7,332 nt of DNA, taken from the NCBI GenBank assembly GCA_002426025.1, contig DINP01000090.1, forward strand, positions 1 to 7,332, given 5' to 3'. The DNA comes from Bacteroidales bacterium UBA5537. Its GTDB lineage: Bacteria > Bacteroidota > Bacteroidia > Bacteroidales > Lentimicrobiaceae. Positions 1 to 6,044 of this stretch are shown in pieces. Below the pieces are notes generated by a model. That model was not told the origin of the DNA. It saw only the letters and a list, made by a program, of their open reading frames with translations, and did no database searches. A program made the translations under genes and the position numbers. Positions within the stretch are counted from its first letter, which is position 1. Each line of letters starts with the position of its first letter.

Positions 1-272
1 GGATTGATTGCAATTACCGGATAACCCAGTTTCTTGTACCGCTGATCAAGTGCAATGATCCTGTCTTCGTAGGCAACTGAAAACGGGCAATGATTACAGG
101 TGAAAATGACGATAAACCCTTTAGTTTCAGGAAAATCGGCCATTGATACAAACTTATTATCAACATTTCTGAGTTTGAAGTCTGTGGCGTTGTCACCAAC
201 TTTATAGCCCTGAGCCGACAAGCTGAGTGCAGAAGCTGCGATGAATAAAAAGGCAAAGAGGATATTTTTCAT
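1..272 (-). CDS. Secreted peroxiredoxin-like thioredoxin-fold protein (partial, C-terminus off left edge)
   Basis: The frame opens with ATG at 272-270 and stays open for 90 codons to the window edge. Residues 1-20 form a signal peptide (Lys2, a hydrophobic run, and cleavage likely after SLSA before Gln21), so the product is exported. The mature part begins like an AhpC/TSA-type protein (GYKVGDNATDFKLRNVDN). It carries the motif TCNHCPFS at about residues 58-65, with Cys59 and Cys62 as a CxxC pair. The CNHCP signature is typical of the peroxiredoxin-like 'PRX_like1' subgroup of thioredoxin-fold proteins. The expected role is a periplasmic thiol oxidoreductase; the substrate is unknown. Its ATG overlaps the TGA stop of the TlpA-like gene upstream in an ATGA arrangement, which suggests translational coupling. 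The missing C-terminal half prevents a finer call, and a thioredoxin family protein without peroxidase activity is equally possible. Confidence 0.87.
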   Translation of the reverse strand, partial: MKNILFAFLFIAASALSLSAQGYKVGDNATDFKLRNVDNKFVSMADFPETKGFIVIFTCNHCPFSVAYEDRIIALDQRYKKLGYPVIAIN

Positions 273-754
273 TTCTTGATAAGATTTTGGTTAATAATTG
301 ATTGTAGTTCTTCGTAAGTGAAGCTCTTTTCGTAAAACGCTCGAAAATTCCGGTTGTAGATTACAGTTGCAGGCAGTGCACCCGACCAATCCGGTGAAAC
401 TTTATCAATCCAAGAATTTGAATCAGGATCGTTCAGGAGCATCACATCAGCAATGATTTCGTGCTTTTCAATAAATGGCCTAAGCCGGGTATCAATATGT
501 TTTAAGAAATCAAGACTAACAAGCAAAACTTTCACATTCTCATCCTTATACTTACTGTCAATTTTCTGAAAATAAGGCAACTCTTTTATACATGGAATAC
601 ACCAGGTAGCCCAGAAATTCACAACATAGGTAGTATCATTACGGAGATTTAAAACGGGCTCTAAACCTTTAAAATCAACAACCTTTACATCCTGAGACAT
701 CACAGGAATTGTTAACAAGAGTAATAGAAACAGAACGAGTGCAGTTGGTTTCAT
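269..754 (-). CDS. Secreted TlpA/ResA-like thioredoxin family protein
   Basis: A complete 161-residue protein. Residues 1-20 are a signal peptide (MKPTA, a leucine-rich core, then PVMS before Gln21), placing the rest in the periplasm. The thioredoxin fold follows: NFWATWCIPC at about 46-55 gives the redox-active pair Cys52/Cys55 with the Trp-Cys-x-Pro-Cys signature of TlpA/ResA proteins. GALPATVI at about 125-132 supplies the cis-proline (Pro128) beside the active site. Length and layout match a single-domain TlpA-like reductase. The family reduces disulfides in exported proteins or apocytochromes, but nothing here identifies the partner. The gene follows the amidohydrolase gene by 70 bp on the same strand. 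Its TGA stop overlaps the ATG of the next gene by four bases (ATGA). I saw no TAnnTTTG element in the 70-bp gap, so it may be read from the amidohydrolase promoter. Confidence 0.93.
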   Translation of the reverse strand: MKPTALVLFLLLLLTIPVMSQDVKVVDFKGLEPVLNLRNDTTYVVNFWATWCIPCIKELPYFQKIDSKYKDENVKVLLVSLDFLKHIDTRLRPFIEKHEIIADVMLLNDPDSNSWIDKVSPDWSGALPATVIYNRNFRAFYEKSFTYEELQSIINQNLIKK

Positions 755-824
755 ACGATTAAATTCAACTGCTAAACAGACCTTTGGATGGATTGTTCAA
801 AACGAAAAAAACCAAGAATCTGAA

Positions 825-2465
825 TTAATTGACAGAATACACCGATTTACCGTCAATAATGGTTCGAAGTACTTTAGTACGGGGAATTTCCTTTTCGGGA
901 ACATTCATTATGTCGCGATCGGTAAACACCAGATCGGCATTTTTACCGGCCTCAATACTACCTCTTCTATCCTCTTCAAAGCAGGATTTTGCAGCCCATA
1001 ACGTAATTGATCTGAGTGCTTCCTGACGGGTAAGTGCATTTTCTTTCTGAAATCCCGCTGCAGGTTTTCCTTTAATATCCTTGCGGGCAACGGAAGCATA
1101 AAAGGTAAGTATCGGACTAATATTTTCAATAGGGAAATCGGTGCCATTGGGAATCCACTGGTTTTGATTCATCAGGGTTTTATAGGCATAAGCATTCCTG
1201 ATGCGGTGATCTCCAAGCCTTTGCCGCGCCCAGCCCATATCCGAAGTTGCGTGTGTGCCCTGAATCGAGGGGATAATTGCAAACTCACCAAACAATTTAA
1301 AATCGTCGGGATGAACTACCTGAGCATGTTCAATCCGCCATCTGAGATCGTTTCCCGGAAGCAGGTAATTGCTATAAGTATTCAATACTGTTCTCACGGC
1401 AGAATCACCAATTGCATGAGTATTTACCTGATAACCATTATCATAGGCCATTACACAATAACGTCCAAGGTCTTCAGGTGTGATAGTGAGGATACCATAA
1501 TTGCCCGGAGAATCGCTGTAAGGTTTCAGCATGCAGGCTCCGCGCGAACCAAGCGCTCCATCGGCATAAAGCTTTATAGACCTGATAATTAACTTTGGCT
1601 TTTTAACAACCCCTTTTCGCATAAATCGCTCAAAGTTCTCTTCATTTGGATTTAGCATCGCATACACAGCCATTTGAAGCTGATCTTCCGATTGAAGGCT
1701 GTCAATGTAGTCAATAATCCGTGCATCGAGTCCGGCATCGGCAACCATGGTAAGTCCAACAGCATAGCAATCGGCTGCTGCTGTGGAAATTAATGTGAAC
1801 AACTCCTGCCCTGCCGGTTCGGGAATCAAATTACGAAACCTGTCGGCAAGCGATTCAAGGAATACACCCGTGAACTTACTATTTTCTATAACAGCTTCCT
1901 TTTTGTTGGCGATGCTGTCAATTGTCAGTCCGGAAAGAATAATAGCGGCCTCATTCACAATTACTGCATGGCCATCAACCCTTACAAGTACGACCGGGGT
2001 ATCAGGAAATAATTTGTTTAGCTTTTTATTATCGGGAAACTGTTGATCGGGCCATTTATTCTGGTCCCACCCTCTTCCGGTAATCCACGCTGACTGCGTA
2101 TTTTGTTGATGTTCTTCAAGGATTTCAAGCACATTGTCGAAAGAACTGGCCTTCGACAAATCGGCATACCGGCTTAAAAGAGAATACCCATAAAAATGGC
2201 AATGGGCATCAACAAAACCAGGATAAATAAATTTCCCTTCAGCATCCAGCACTGAATCAGCATGATACTTTTCATTGATCAAAACATTATCGCCAACTTC
2301 CACAATTTTCCCATCGGAAATAGCCATTGCTGACTGTATGCTAAAGGAGCTGTCGGCTGTATAAATCACAGCATTTTGAATTATCAAATCAACAGAGGCC
2401 CTGTCGCCATGGCAAGAAGTTAGTATCATAAGAATAACCGGTAAAAGAGGTAATCTTCGCAACAT
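825..2465 (-). CDS. Lipoprotein amidohydrolase, YtcJ-like (amidohydrolase_3 family)
   Basis: A complete 546-residue metal-dependent hydrolase. The N-terminus is a lipoprotein signal peptide (MLRRLPLLPV, then lipobox Leu15-Thr16-Ser17-Cys18), so the mature protein is probably lipid-anchored in the envelope. The family landmarks are present in order: a small beta domain with the PGFVDAHCH motif at 82-90 (metal ligands His88 and His90), VRVDGH at 161-166, KLYADGALGSRGA at 298-310 (Lys298 and Asp302), NTHAIGD at 348-354 (His350), WRIEHAQ at 376-382 (His380), NGTDFPIE at 440-447 (Asp443), and the C-terminal GSIEAGKNADLV at 502-513 that closes the composite beta domain. Relatives include N-substituted formamide deformylase and many YtcJ-like proteins of unknown substrate. 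The catalytic set looks intact, so an active amidase or deformylase is likely, with substrate unknown. The start ATG at 2465-2463 is fixed by the lipoprotein signal. It is probably the first gene of the minus-strand group. Confidence 0.93.
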   Translation of the reverse strand: MLRRLPLLPVILMILTSCHGDRASVDLIIQNAVIYTADSSFSIQSAMAISDGKIVEVGDNVLINEKYHADSVLDAEGKFIYPGFVDAHCHFYGYSLLSRYADLSKASSFDNVLEILEEHQQNTQSAWITGRGWDQNKWPDQQFPDNKKLNKLFPDTPVVLVRVDGHAVIVNEAAIILSGLTIDSIANKKEAVIENSKFTGVFLESLADRFRNLIPEPAGQELFTLISTAAADCYAVGLTMVADAGLDARIIDYIDSLQSEDQLQMAVYAMLNPNEENFERFMRKGVVKKPKLIIRSIKLYADGALGSRGACMLKPYSDSPGNYGILTITPEDLGRYCVMAYDNGYQVNTHAIGDSAVRTVLNTYSNYLLPGNDLRWRIEHAQVVHPDDFKLFGEFAIIPSIQGTHATSDMGWARQRLGDHRIRNAYAYKTLMNQNQWIPNGTDFPIENISPILTFYASVARKDIKGKPAAGFQKENALTRQEALRSITLWAAKSCFEEDRRGSIEAGKNADLVFTDRDIMNVPEKEIPRTKVLRTIIDGKSVYSVN

Positions 2466-2481
2466 GCAGGCTAATTTTCAG

Positions 2482-2489
2482 CAAACTTA
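2482..2489 (-). promoter_or_regulatory. Candidate Bacteroidota -7 element for the amidohydrolase gene
   Basis: Read on the minus strand the bases are TAAGTTTG, an exact match to the Bacteroidota consensus TAnnTTTG. It lies 16 bp before the start codon, which implies a very short leader. I see no clear TTTG -33 partner at the usual distance, so this is a motif match only. Confidence 0.35.
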
Positions 2490-2570
2490 ATCAATATTTA
2501 GAACTGCATTTTTGTTCTGAAGGCATTTTTTCGACAATCTGTAAAACTTATCAACAAATTTTAGACTATT

Positions 2571-2634
2571 TGAATTGTTCGCATGAGAATTAACATGTTG
2601 TCGGAAACAATGCTCTTGTGAGGAAAACAATTCA
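2571..2634. repeat. Imperfect inverted repeat / possible structured RNA or operator
   Basis: TGAATTGTT at 2571-2579 is the exact reverse complement of AACAATTCA at 2626-2634. Moving inward, CGCATGAG (2580-2587) pairs with CTCTTGTG (2613-2620), with one mismatch and one G-U pair, after a five-base bulge (2621-2625). A small inner hairpin, TTGT (2598-2601) with ACAA (2607-2610), closes a CGGAA loop. No T-run follows on either strand, so it does not look like an intrinsic terminator. Function unknown; chance is possible in AT-rich DNA. Confidence 0.35.
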
Positions 2635-2724
2635 CTTATTGAGATGTTCATGTTATATTGCAAGCATAATTACAGGAAAAATAATTTAAGCACCGGGAAT
2701 GGCTGCTTATATGAAAACCTTTTA

Positions 2725-2732
2725 TAATTTTG
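2725..2732 (+). promoter_or_regulatory. Candidate Bacteroidota -7 element for the DUF6580 gene
   Basis: TAATTTTG matches TAnnTTTG exactly and ends 28 bp before the ATG. Transcription would start near 2738-2740, giving a leader of about 20 nt. No clear -33 TTTG is visible at the usual spacing, so support is the -7 match and its position. Confidence 0.45.
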
Positions 2733-2760
2733 GCATCAGAAACTAAACAACGCTTTCAAT

Positions 2761-3288
2761 ATGAACAACAAGTTTTTTACTCCCAGAATGATGTTGATTT
2801 TAACGGCTATTCTCGTCGCTGCTTTTATGCGTCTGGTTCCGCATTGGCCTAATTTTACGCCTGTGGCTGCTATTGCACTCTTCAGTGGTGCTCATATTAG
2901 CAGAAAGTCGTTTGCCTATCTTATCCCATTCGCAGCCATGTTTATAAGCGATATCTTTCTTGGTTTTCATTCAACCATGATTGCCGTTTATGCAGCCTTC
3001 GGGATTACCGTACTCTTAGGTTCGTTCATGCGCAACCGCGTTAAAGTTGGCAATATAGCCCTTGCTTCAGTGGCTTCATCGCTTATTTTCTTCCTGATTA
3101 CCAATTTTGCTTCATGGATGAGTGGTATGATGCCTTATACAAGAGACCTTTCGGGGCTGATTCAGGCATACATCACCGGAATCCCATTCTTTAACAATGG
3201 CCTTGCTGGCGATTTGATGTACAATACCATTCTTTTCGGTGGATTTTACTTTGTAACTCAACGCTTCCCTGCTTTTTCAAAGGCCTGA
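2761..3288 (+). CDS. DUF6580 family integral membrane protein (putative transport protein)
   Basis: A 175-residue, very hydrophobic protein with about five or six membrane segments (roughly 10-24, 33-47, 51-69, 74-90, 97-118 and 148-166). The family hallmark is near the N-terminus: RLVPHWPNFTPVAAIALFSG at 24-43. Further conserved-looking stretches are FISDIFLGFH (61-70), NFASWMSG (115-122) and PFFNNGLAGDLMYN (142-155). I recognise it as DUF6580, a family labelled a putative transport protein in public annotation. Its size and topology resemble substrate-binding (S) subunits of ECF transporters, but that link is my inference, and no ECF ATPase or T subunit lies in the window. The gene stands alone: a divergent neighbour upstream and a convergent one downstream, with a strong hairpin terminator 19 bp past the stop. 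No Shine-Dalgarno sequence precedes the ATG, as is common in this phylum. Confidence 0.85.
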   Translation: MNNKFFTPRMMLILTAILVAAFMRLVPHWPNFTPVAAIALFSGAHISRKSFAYLIPFAAMFISDIFLGFHSTMIAVYAAFGITVLLGSFMRNRVKVGNIALASVASSLIFFLITNFASWMSGMMPYTRDLSGLIQAYITGIPFFNNGLAGDLMYNTILFGGFYFVTQRFPAFSKA

Positions 3289-3306
3289 CGGATAAAAGTA
3301 TTTATA

Positions 3307-3345
3307 CAAAAACCCCCTCAGAGATTACCTTTGAGGGGGTTTTTG
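3307..3345. terminator. Bidirectional intrinsic terminator between convergent genes
   Basis: The left arm at 3307-3320 (CAAAAACCCCCTCA) and right arm at 3332-3345 (TGAGGGGGTTTTTG) are perfectly complementary over 14 bp around an 11-nt loop. The stem contains five C-G pairs, and its A-run and T-run ends give a U-tract on either strand. It lies 19 bp after the DUF6580 stop and 24 bp after the convergent GroES-like stop, so it can terminate both. Confidence 0.93.
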
Positions 3346-3369
3346 CTAATGGAAAGTCAGAAATTCATT

Positions 3370-3753
3370 TTACAAAACCATATCCTCTTCCCGTTCGAGC
3401 AACAGCACCGAATGCTGGGGAACAATAAAGTATTTTTCATCGTTATACACAATTTCGATGGCTCCCTTCTGGAGAAAAATAGCCAAATCTCCAACTTTAG
3501 CCTGTAATGGAATGTAACGGATTAGCTCACAATTACTCTGTTTCCACAATTCATCAGTTTCATCAGGATTTGGAATCGGGTAACCCGGACCAGCTTTAAT
3601 AACATAACCCGATTGAATTTCCTCCTTTTCGCTATAGCCTGGAGGAAGAAAAAGACCTCCTTTTGTTTTTTTTGATTCCAAGAGTGGTTTAATTAACAGG
3701 CGATCACCAACTACAATGAGCTTTTCCAGCTTTTCAGTTATATTCCTATTCAT
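3370..3753 (-). CDS. Stand-alone GroES (Cpn10)-like co-chaperone family protein
   Basis: A 127-residue cytosolic protein with no signal peptide. Residues 13-56 match the first half of GroES: IVVGDRLLIKPLLE, then a mobile-loop-like segment with KTKGGLFLPP (29-38), where Leu-Phe-Leu sits in the place of the GroEL-binding Ile-Val-Leu, and then SGYVIKAGPG (48-57). The second half resumes at VGDLAIFLQKGAIEIVYNDE (87-106) and FIVPQHSVLLL (109-119), matching the closing beta strands. Between the halves about 30 residues (YPIPNPDETDELWKQ and onward, 58-86) exceed canonical GroES, which is about 97 residues. I recall this inserted form as a separate, common Bacteroidota family annotated 'co-chaperone GroES family protein'. 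No groEL is adjacent, so it is unlikely to be the housekeeping GroES. Whether it binds GroEL is unknown. It is read toward the shared terminator and diverges from the mutL operon. Confidence 0.87.
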   Translation of the reverse strand: MNRNITEKLEKLIVVGDRLLIKPLLESKKTKGGLFLPPGYSEKEEIQSGYVIKAGPGYPIPNPDETDELWKQSNCELIRYIPLQAKVGDLAIFLQKGAIEIVYNDEKYFIVPQHSVLLLEREEDMVL

Positions 3754-3796
3754 CTATTGCTATTTAGTTCATCTGTTACAAAAGACTTAAACAGGG

Positions 3797-3804
3797 CAAA
3801 AATA
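3797..3804 (-). promoter_or_regulatory. Candidate -7 element for the GroES-like gene
   Basis: The minus strand reads TATTTTTG, an exact TAnnTTTG match, 43 bp before the ATG at 3753. The implied leader is about 35 nt. No convincing -33 element was found. Confidence 0.4.
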
Positions 3805-3817
3805 TTGAAAAAAATGG

Positions 3818-3825
3818 TACTTTTG
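3818..3825 (+). promoter_or_regulatory. Candidate -7 element for the mutL operon
   Basis: TACTTTTG matches TAnnTTTG exactly and lies 54 bp before the GTG start of the first operon gene. It faces the minus-strand element at 3797-3804 with only 13 bp between them, so the two promoters would share flanking DNA. The -33 region lacks a clear TTTG. Confidence 0.45.
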
Positions 3826-3867
3826 TAATACTGAAAGTTCAACAAAACTGCCAACAAATTCAGATTT

Positions 3868-3872
3868 GGAGG
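3868..3872 (+). promoter_or_regulatory. Strong Shine-Dalgarno sequence (GGAGG)
   Basis: GGAGG lies 7 bases before a GTG at 3880, ideal spacing, and 16 bases before the next in-frame ATG at 3889. It is the main reason to favour the GTG. It stands out because I saw no such sequence before the other plus-strand genes. Confidence 0.5.
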
Positions 3873-3879
3873 AAGTTCA

Positions 3880-4179
3880 GTGCTTTCAATGATTACTGAT
3901 CAAGTAACAGAAATCATCATGAAAATAGTTGCTTTTAAAATACGCAAAGCCAAAAAATTCAACTATAAACCTCTTTATTACGATCAGCAAAAAGAGGAGA
4001 TGGAAGAGCGGCTGAAAAAGTACACAGATCCCGAAGAAAAGGAATCTGAGCGCCTGCGTTCCCGTATCAGAGAAACCTGGCGGGTAAGAGAGTCGAAAAA
4101 CCATACACTTTCAAAACGTACGCTATATATCTATCTGATCGGTGCTGTTGTAATTATTTACTTTGTCTTCTTCCGTTAA
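3880..4179 (+). CDS. Small basic protein with C-terminal membrane segment, conserved upstream of mutL
   Basis: A 99-residue protein of unknown function. From the GTG, residues 20-34 are basic and aromatic (KIRKAKKFNYKPLYY) and 35-75 are a highly charged, probably helical stretch rich in Glu, Lys and Arg. Residues 82-98 (LYIYLIGAVVIIYFVFF) form a single membrane segment ending at the C-terminus, so the bulk likely stays in the cytoplasm, tail-anchored. I recall similar small proteins with a KFNYxPxYY motif near mutL in other Bacteroidota, sometimes mislabelled as a riboflavin synthase subunit; there is no riboflavin enzyme domain here. The start is uncertain: GTG 3880 has the best ribosome-binding spacing, while ATG 3889 and ATG 3919 (86 residues, beginning MKIVAFKIRK) are alternatives, and the last fits my memory of homologues best. 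It is the first gene of the operon, 20 bp before mutL. Confidence 0.8.
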   Translation: MLSMITDQVTEIIMKIVAFKIRKAKKFNYKPLYYDQQKEEMEERLKKYTDPEEKESERLRSRIRETWRVRESKNHTLSKRTLYIYLIGAVVIIYFVFFR

Positions 4180-4199
4180 CAAACGGATTGCCTAAAATT

Positions 4200-6032
4200 A
4201 TGTCAGATATTATCAGGCTTCTGCCCGATTCAGTAGCAAACCAGATTGCAGCCGGCGAAGTAATACAGCGTCCTGCTTCTGCAGTAAAGGAATTACTCGA
4301 AAATGCCATTGATGCCGGTGGAGACAGCATTGAACTTATTATTAAAGATGCCGGTAAGACGCTGATTCAGATTATTGACAACGGCTGCGGCATGTCGCCC
4401 ACCGATGCCCGGATGAGTTTTGAGCGACATGCAACCTCTAAAATCAAATCGGCTGATGACCTTTTCAGGATAAAAACCTTTGGTTTCAGGGGCGAAGCAC
4501 TTGCTTCGATAGCTGCCATTGCCCAGGTTGAAATGAAAACCCGCCGCCATGAAGATGAATTAGGGTCTCATTTGATTATTGAAGGCTCAACGGTGAAAAG
4601 CCAGCAGCCATGTGCTTGTCCTACCGGCACTTCGATAATGGTTAAGAACCTGTTTTACAATGTTCCGGCAAGAAGAAATTTTCTGAAATCTGATCCTGCC
4701 GAACTGCGCCATATCATAGAAGAGTATCAGCGGGTGGTTCTCGTTAATGCCAACATCGCTTTCAGCCTGAACAACAACGGAAAACCTTTGTCACAGTTGC
4801 CTAAAGCCGGACTTAAACAGCGCATTGCCAATGTGATGGGTGCCGGAAATCTCGAAAAACTGATAGCTGTCGGGCAGGAAACCAATGTTGTAAAAGTATC
4901 CGGTTTTATCGGGAAGCCTGAAAATGCCAGGAAAACAAAAGGCGAACAGTATTTCTTTGCCAACAATAGATATATACGTCATCCTTATCTAAATCATGCG
5001 GTGGAAGAAGCATTCAGCGACCTGATTCCTGAAGGATATTACCCCTCCTATTTCCTTTATCTTGATGTTGATCCGGCCCAGATTGACATTAATATTCATC
5101 CCACCAAAACTGAAGTAAATTTTCAGGACCATCAGACAATTTATGCAATCTTAAGATCTGCAGTCAGGGCAGCAATTGGTAAATACAGTCTCTCCTCCAC
5201 TTTAGATTTTGATGCTGAACAGAGTTTTAATCTCCATTTTCATAAAAACAGGCCTATTGTTGCGCCAGGCATTCATGTTGATCCTGAATTCAATCCGTTT
5301 GTTAAAAATCCGCAACCTGAGCTCAGGCTTTCACCGAAAACTGAAAGATATGAACCAGGAGTAAACCAATGGGAAAAGATATACGAAGGCTTACGGAGCA
5401 GGGAAACTGAAGACCTGTCAGCAAGGCAAACCCGGATTGTTGGGTCCGATTTCGGTCAGGAAACCCGCACCGAAAGAGGTTTTATGCAGTTTCAAAACCG
5501 CTACATCATTACAAAAGTAAAATCGGGGCTGATGATTATTGATCAGCAGGCTGCACATGAGCGTGTGTTGTTTGAACGGTATCTGGACCGTATTGATCAG
5601 AAAAAAGGTATGGCTCAGCAACAACTATTCCCTCAGACTGTTAAACTGTCAGCTTCTGACACGGAACTGGTAAATGAACTGATTGGCGAGATTTCAAACC
5701 TCGGTTTTGTTATTGAACCCTTTGGGAACAATACCTTTATTGTAAATGGCACACCAGCTGATCTGACTGATGAAAATATCCAGGAATTGATTGAAAATGT
5801 GCTTGAAAATTACAAAAAGAACCAGCTCGGCTTGAAACTTGATAGAAAAAATAACCTTGCCAGGGCAATGGCCAGGAATATGGCAGTAAAATCGGGCAAG
5901 GTGCTGATGGCTGAAGAAATGCAATCACTGGTTGATGATTTGTTCGCCTGTAAAGTGCCTGATATCAGCCCTTCGGGAAAAACCATCACTGTGATTATTG
6001 GTGATGATGAGATTGACAAACGTTTTAATTAA
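4200..6032 (+). CDS. mutL: DNA mismatch repair protein MutL
   Basis: MutL couples mismatch recognition by MutS to strand incision and removal. I chose ATG 4200 because it gives the family start MSDIIRLLPDSVANQIAAGE; an in-frame TTG 12 bases upstream is less likely. The product is 610 residues. The N-terminal GHKL ATPase is intact: KELLENAIDAG (Glu31, Asn35), DNGCGM (60-65), FERHATSK (74-81) and GFRGEAL (95-101). The second half of the N-terminal domain follows, with FANNRYIRH (253-261) and INIHPTKTEVNF (297-308). A variable linker runs from about 335 to 425, then the dimerisation domain. In the C-terminal domain the endonuclease motif DQHA(x)2E(x)4E reads DQQAAHERVLFE (448-459), with His replaced by Gln. 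The ACR-type motif reads NMAVK, and the CPHGRP-type motif reads SPSGKT. The terminal DKRF is kept. The zinc/nuclease function may therefore be lost or altered. The rhomboid gene starts 12 bp downstream. Confidence 0.97.
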   Translation: MSDIIRLLPDSVANQIAAGEVIQRPASAVKELLENAIDAGGDSIELIIKDAGKTLIQIIDNGCGMSPTDARMSFERHATSKIKSADDLFRIKTFGFRGEALASIAAIAQVEMKTRRHEDELGSHLIIEGSTVKSQQPCACPTGTSIMVKNLFYNVPARRNFLKSDPAELRHIIEEYQRVVLVNANIAFSLNNNGKPLSQLPKAGLKQRIANVMGAGNLEKLIAVGQETNVVKVSGFIGKPENARKTKGEQYFFANNRYIRHPYLNHAVEEAFSDLIPEGYYPSYFLYLDVDPAQIDINIHPTKTEVNFQDHQTIYAILRSAVRAAIGKYSLSSTLDFDAEQSFNLHFHKNRPIVAPGIHVDPEFNPFVKNPQPELRLSPKTERYEPGVNQWEKIYEGLRSRETEDLSARQTRIVGSDFGQETRTERGFMQFQNRYIITKVKSGLMIIDQQAAHERVLFERYLDRIDQKKGMAQQQLFPQTVKLSASDTELVNELIGEISNLGFVIEPFGNNTFIVNGTPADLTDENIQELIENVLENYKKNQLGLKLDRKNNLARAMARNMAVKSGKVLMAEEMQSLVDDLFACKVPDISPSGKTITVIIGDDEIDKRFN

Positions 6033-6044
6033 GAGAAACCACGA

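Larger units (their letters stand above)
2466..2760. other. Divergent intergenic region, 295 bp, no supported gene
   Basis: This AT-rich gap separates the divergently read amidohydrolase and DUF6580 genes. It holds a TAnnTTTG match facing each gene and an imperfect hairpin at 2571-2634. The longest ATG-initiated plus-strand frame I found is 27 codons (2644-2727) and looks like chance. I saw none of the conserved boxes of the cobalamin or TPP riboswitches. The plus-strand promoter candidate would leave a leader of only about 20 nt, too short for one. Confidence 0.6.

Noticed and set aside
14..256. 80-codon minus-strand frame at the left edge
   Set aside because: The overlapping minus-strand frame starting at 272 encodes a signal peptide and the CNHC thioredoxin-fold motif and is the real gene; this one is a frame shadow.
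800..830. T-run (minus strand) after the amidohydrolase stop as a terminator
   Set aside because: Seven T residues follow the stop codon, but no stable GC-containing stem precedes them, so the minus-strand genes may be co-transcribed.
1164..1592. Open frame of 142 codons on the plus strand inside the amidohydrolase gene
   Set aside because: It is antisense to a complete gene with every catalytic motif in place, and its translation shows no recognisable domain or membrane pattern. The same holds for the other antisense frames within the amidohydrolase, mutL and rhomboid genes.
2644..2727. 27-codon plus-strand ORF in the divergent intergenic region
   Set aside because: No ribosome-binding site or clear hydrophobic or domain pattern is visible, and it ends inside the candidate promoter of the next gene.
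4188..4199. TTG start for MutL four codons upstream
   Set aside because: The family's N-terminus begins at MSDIIRLLPD, which matches ATG 4200; no Shine-Dalgarno sequence supports the TTG.
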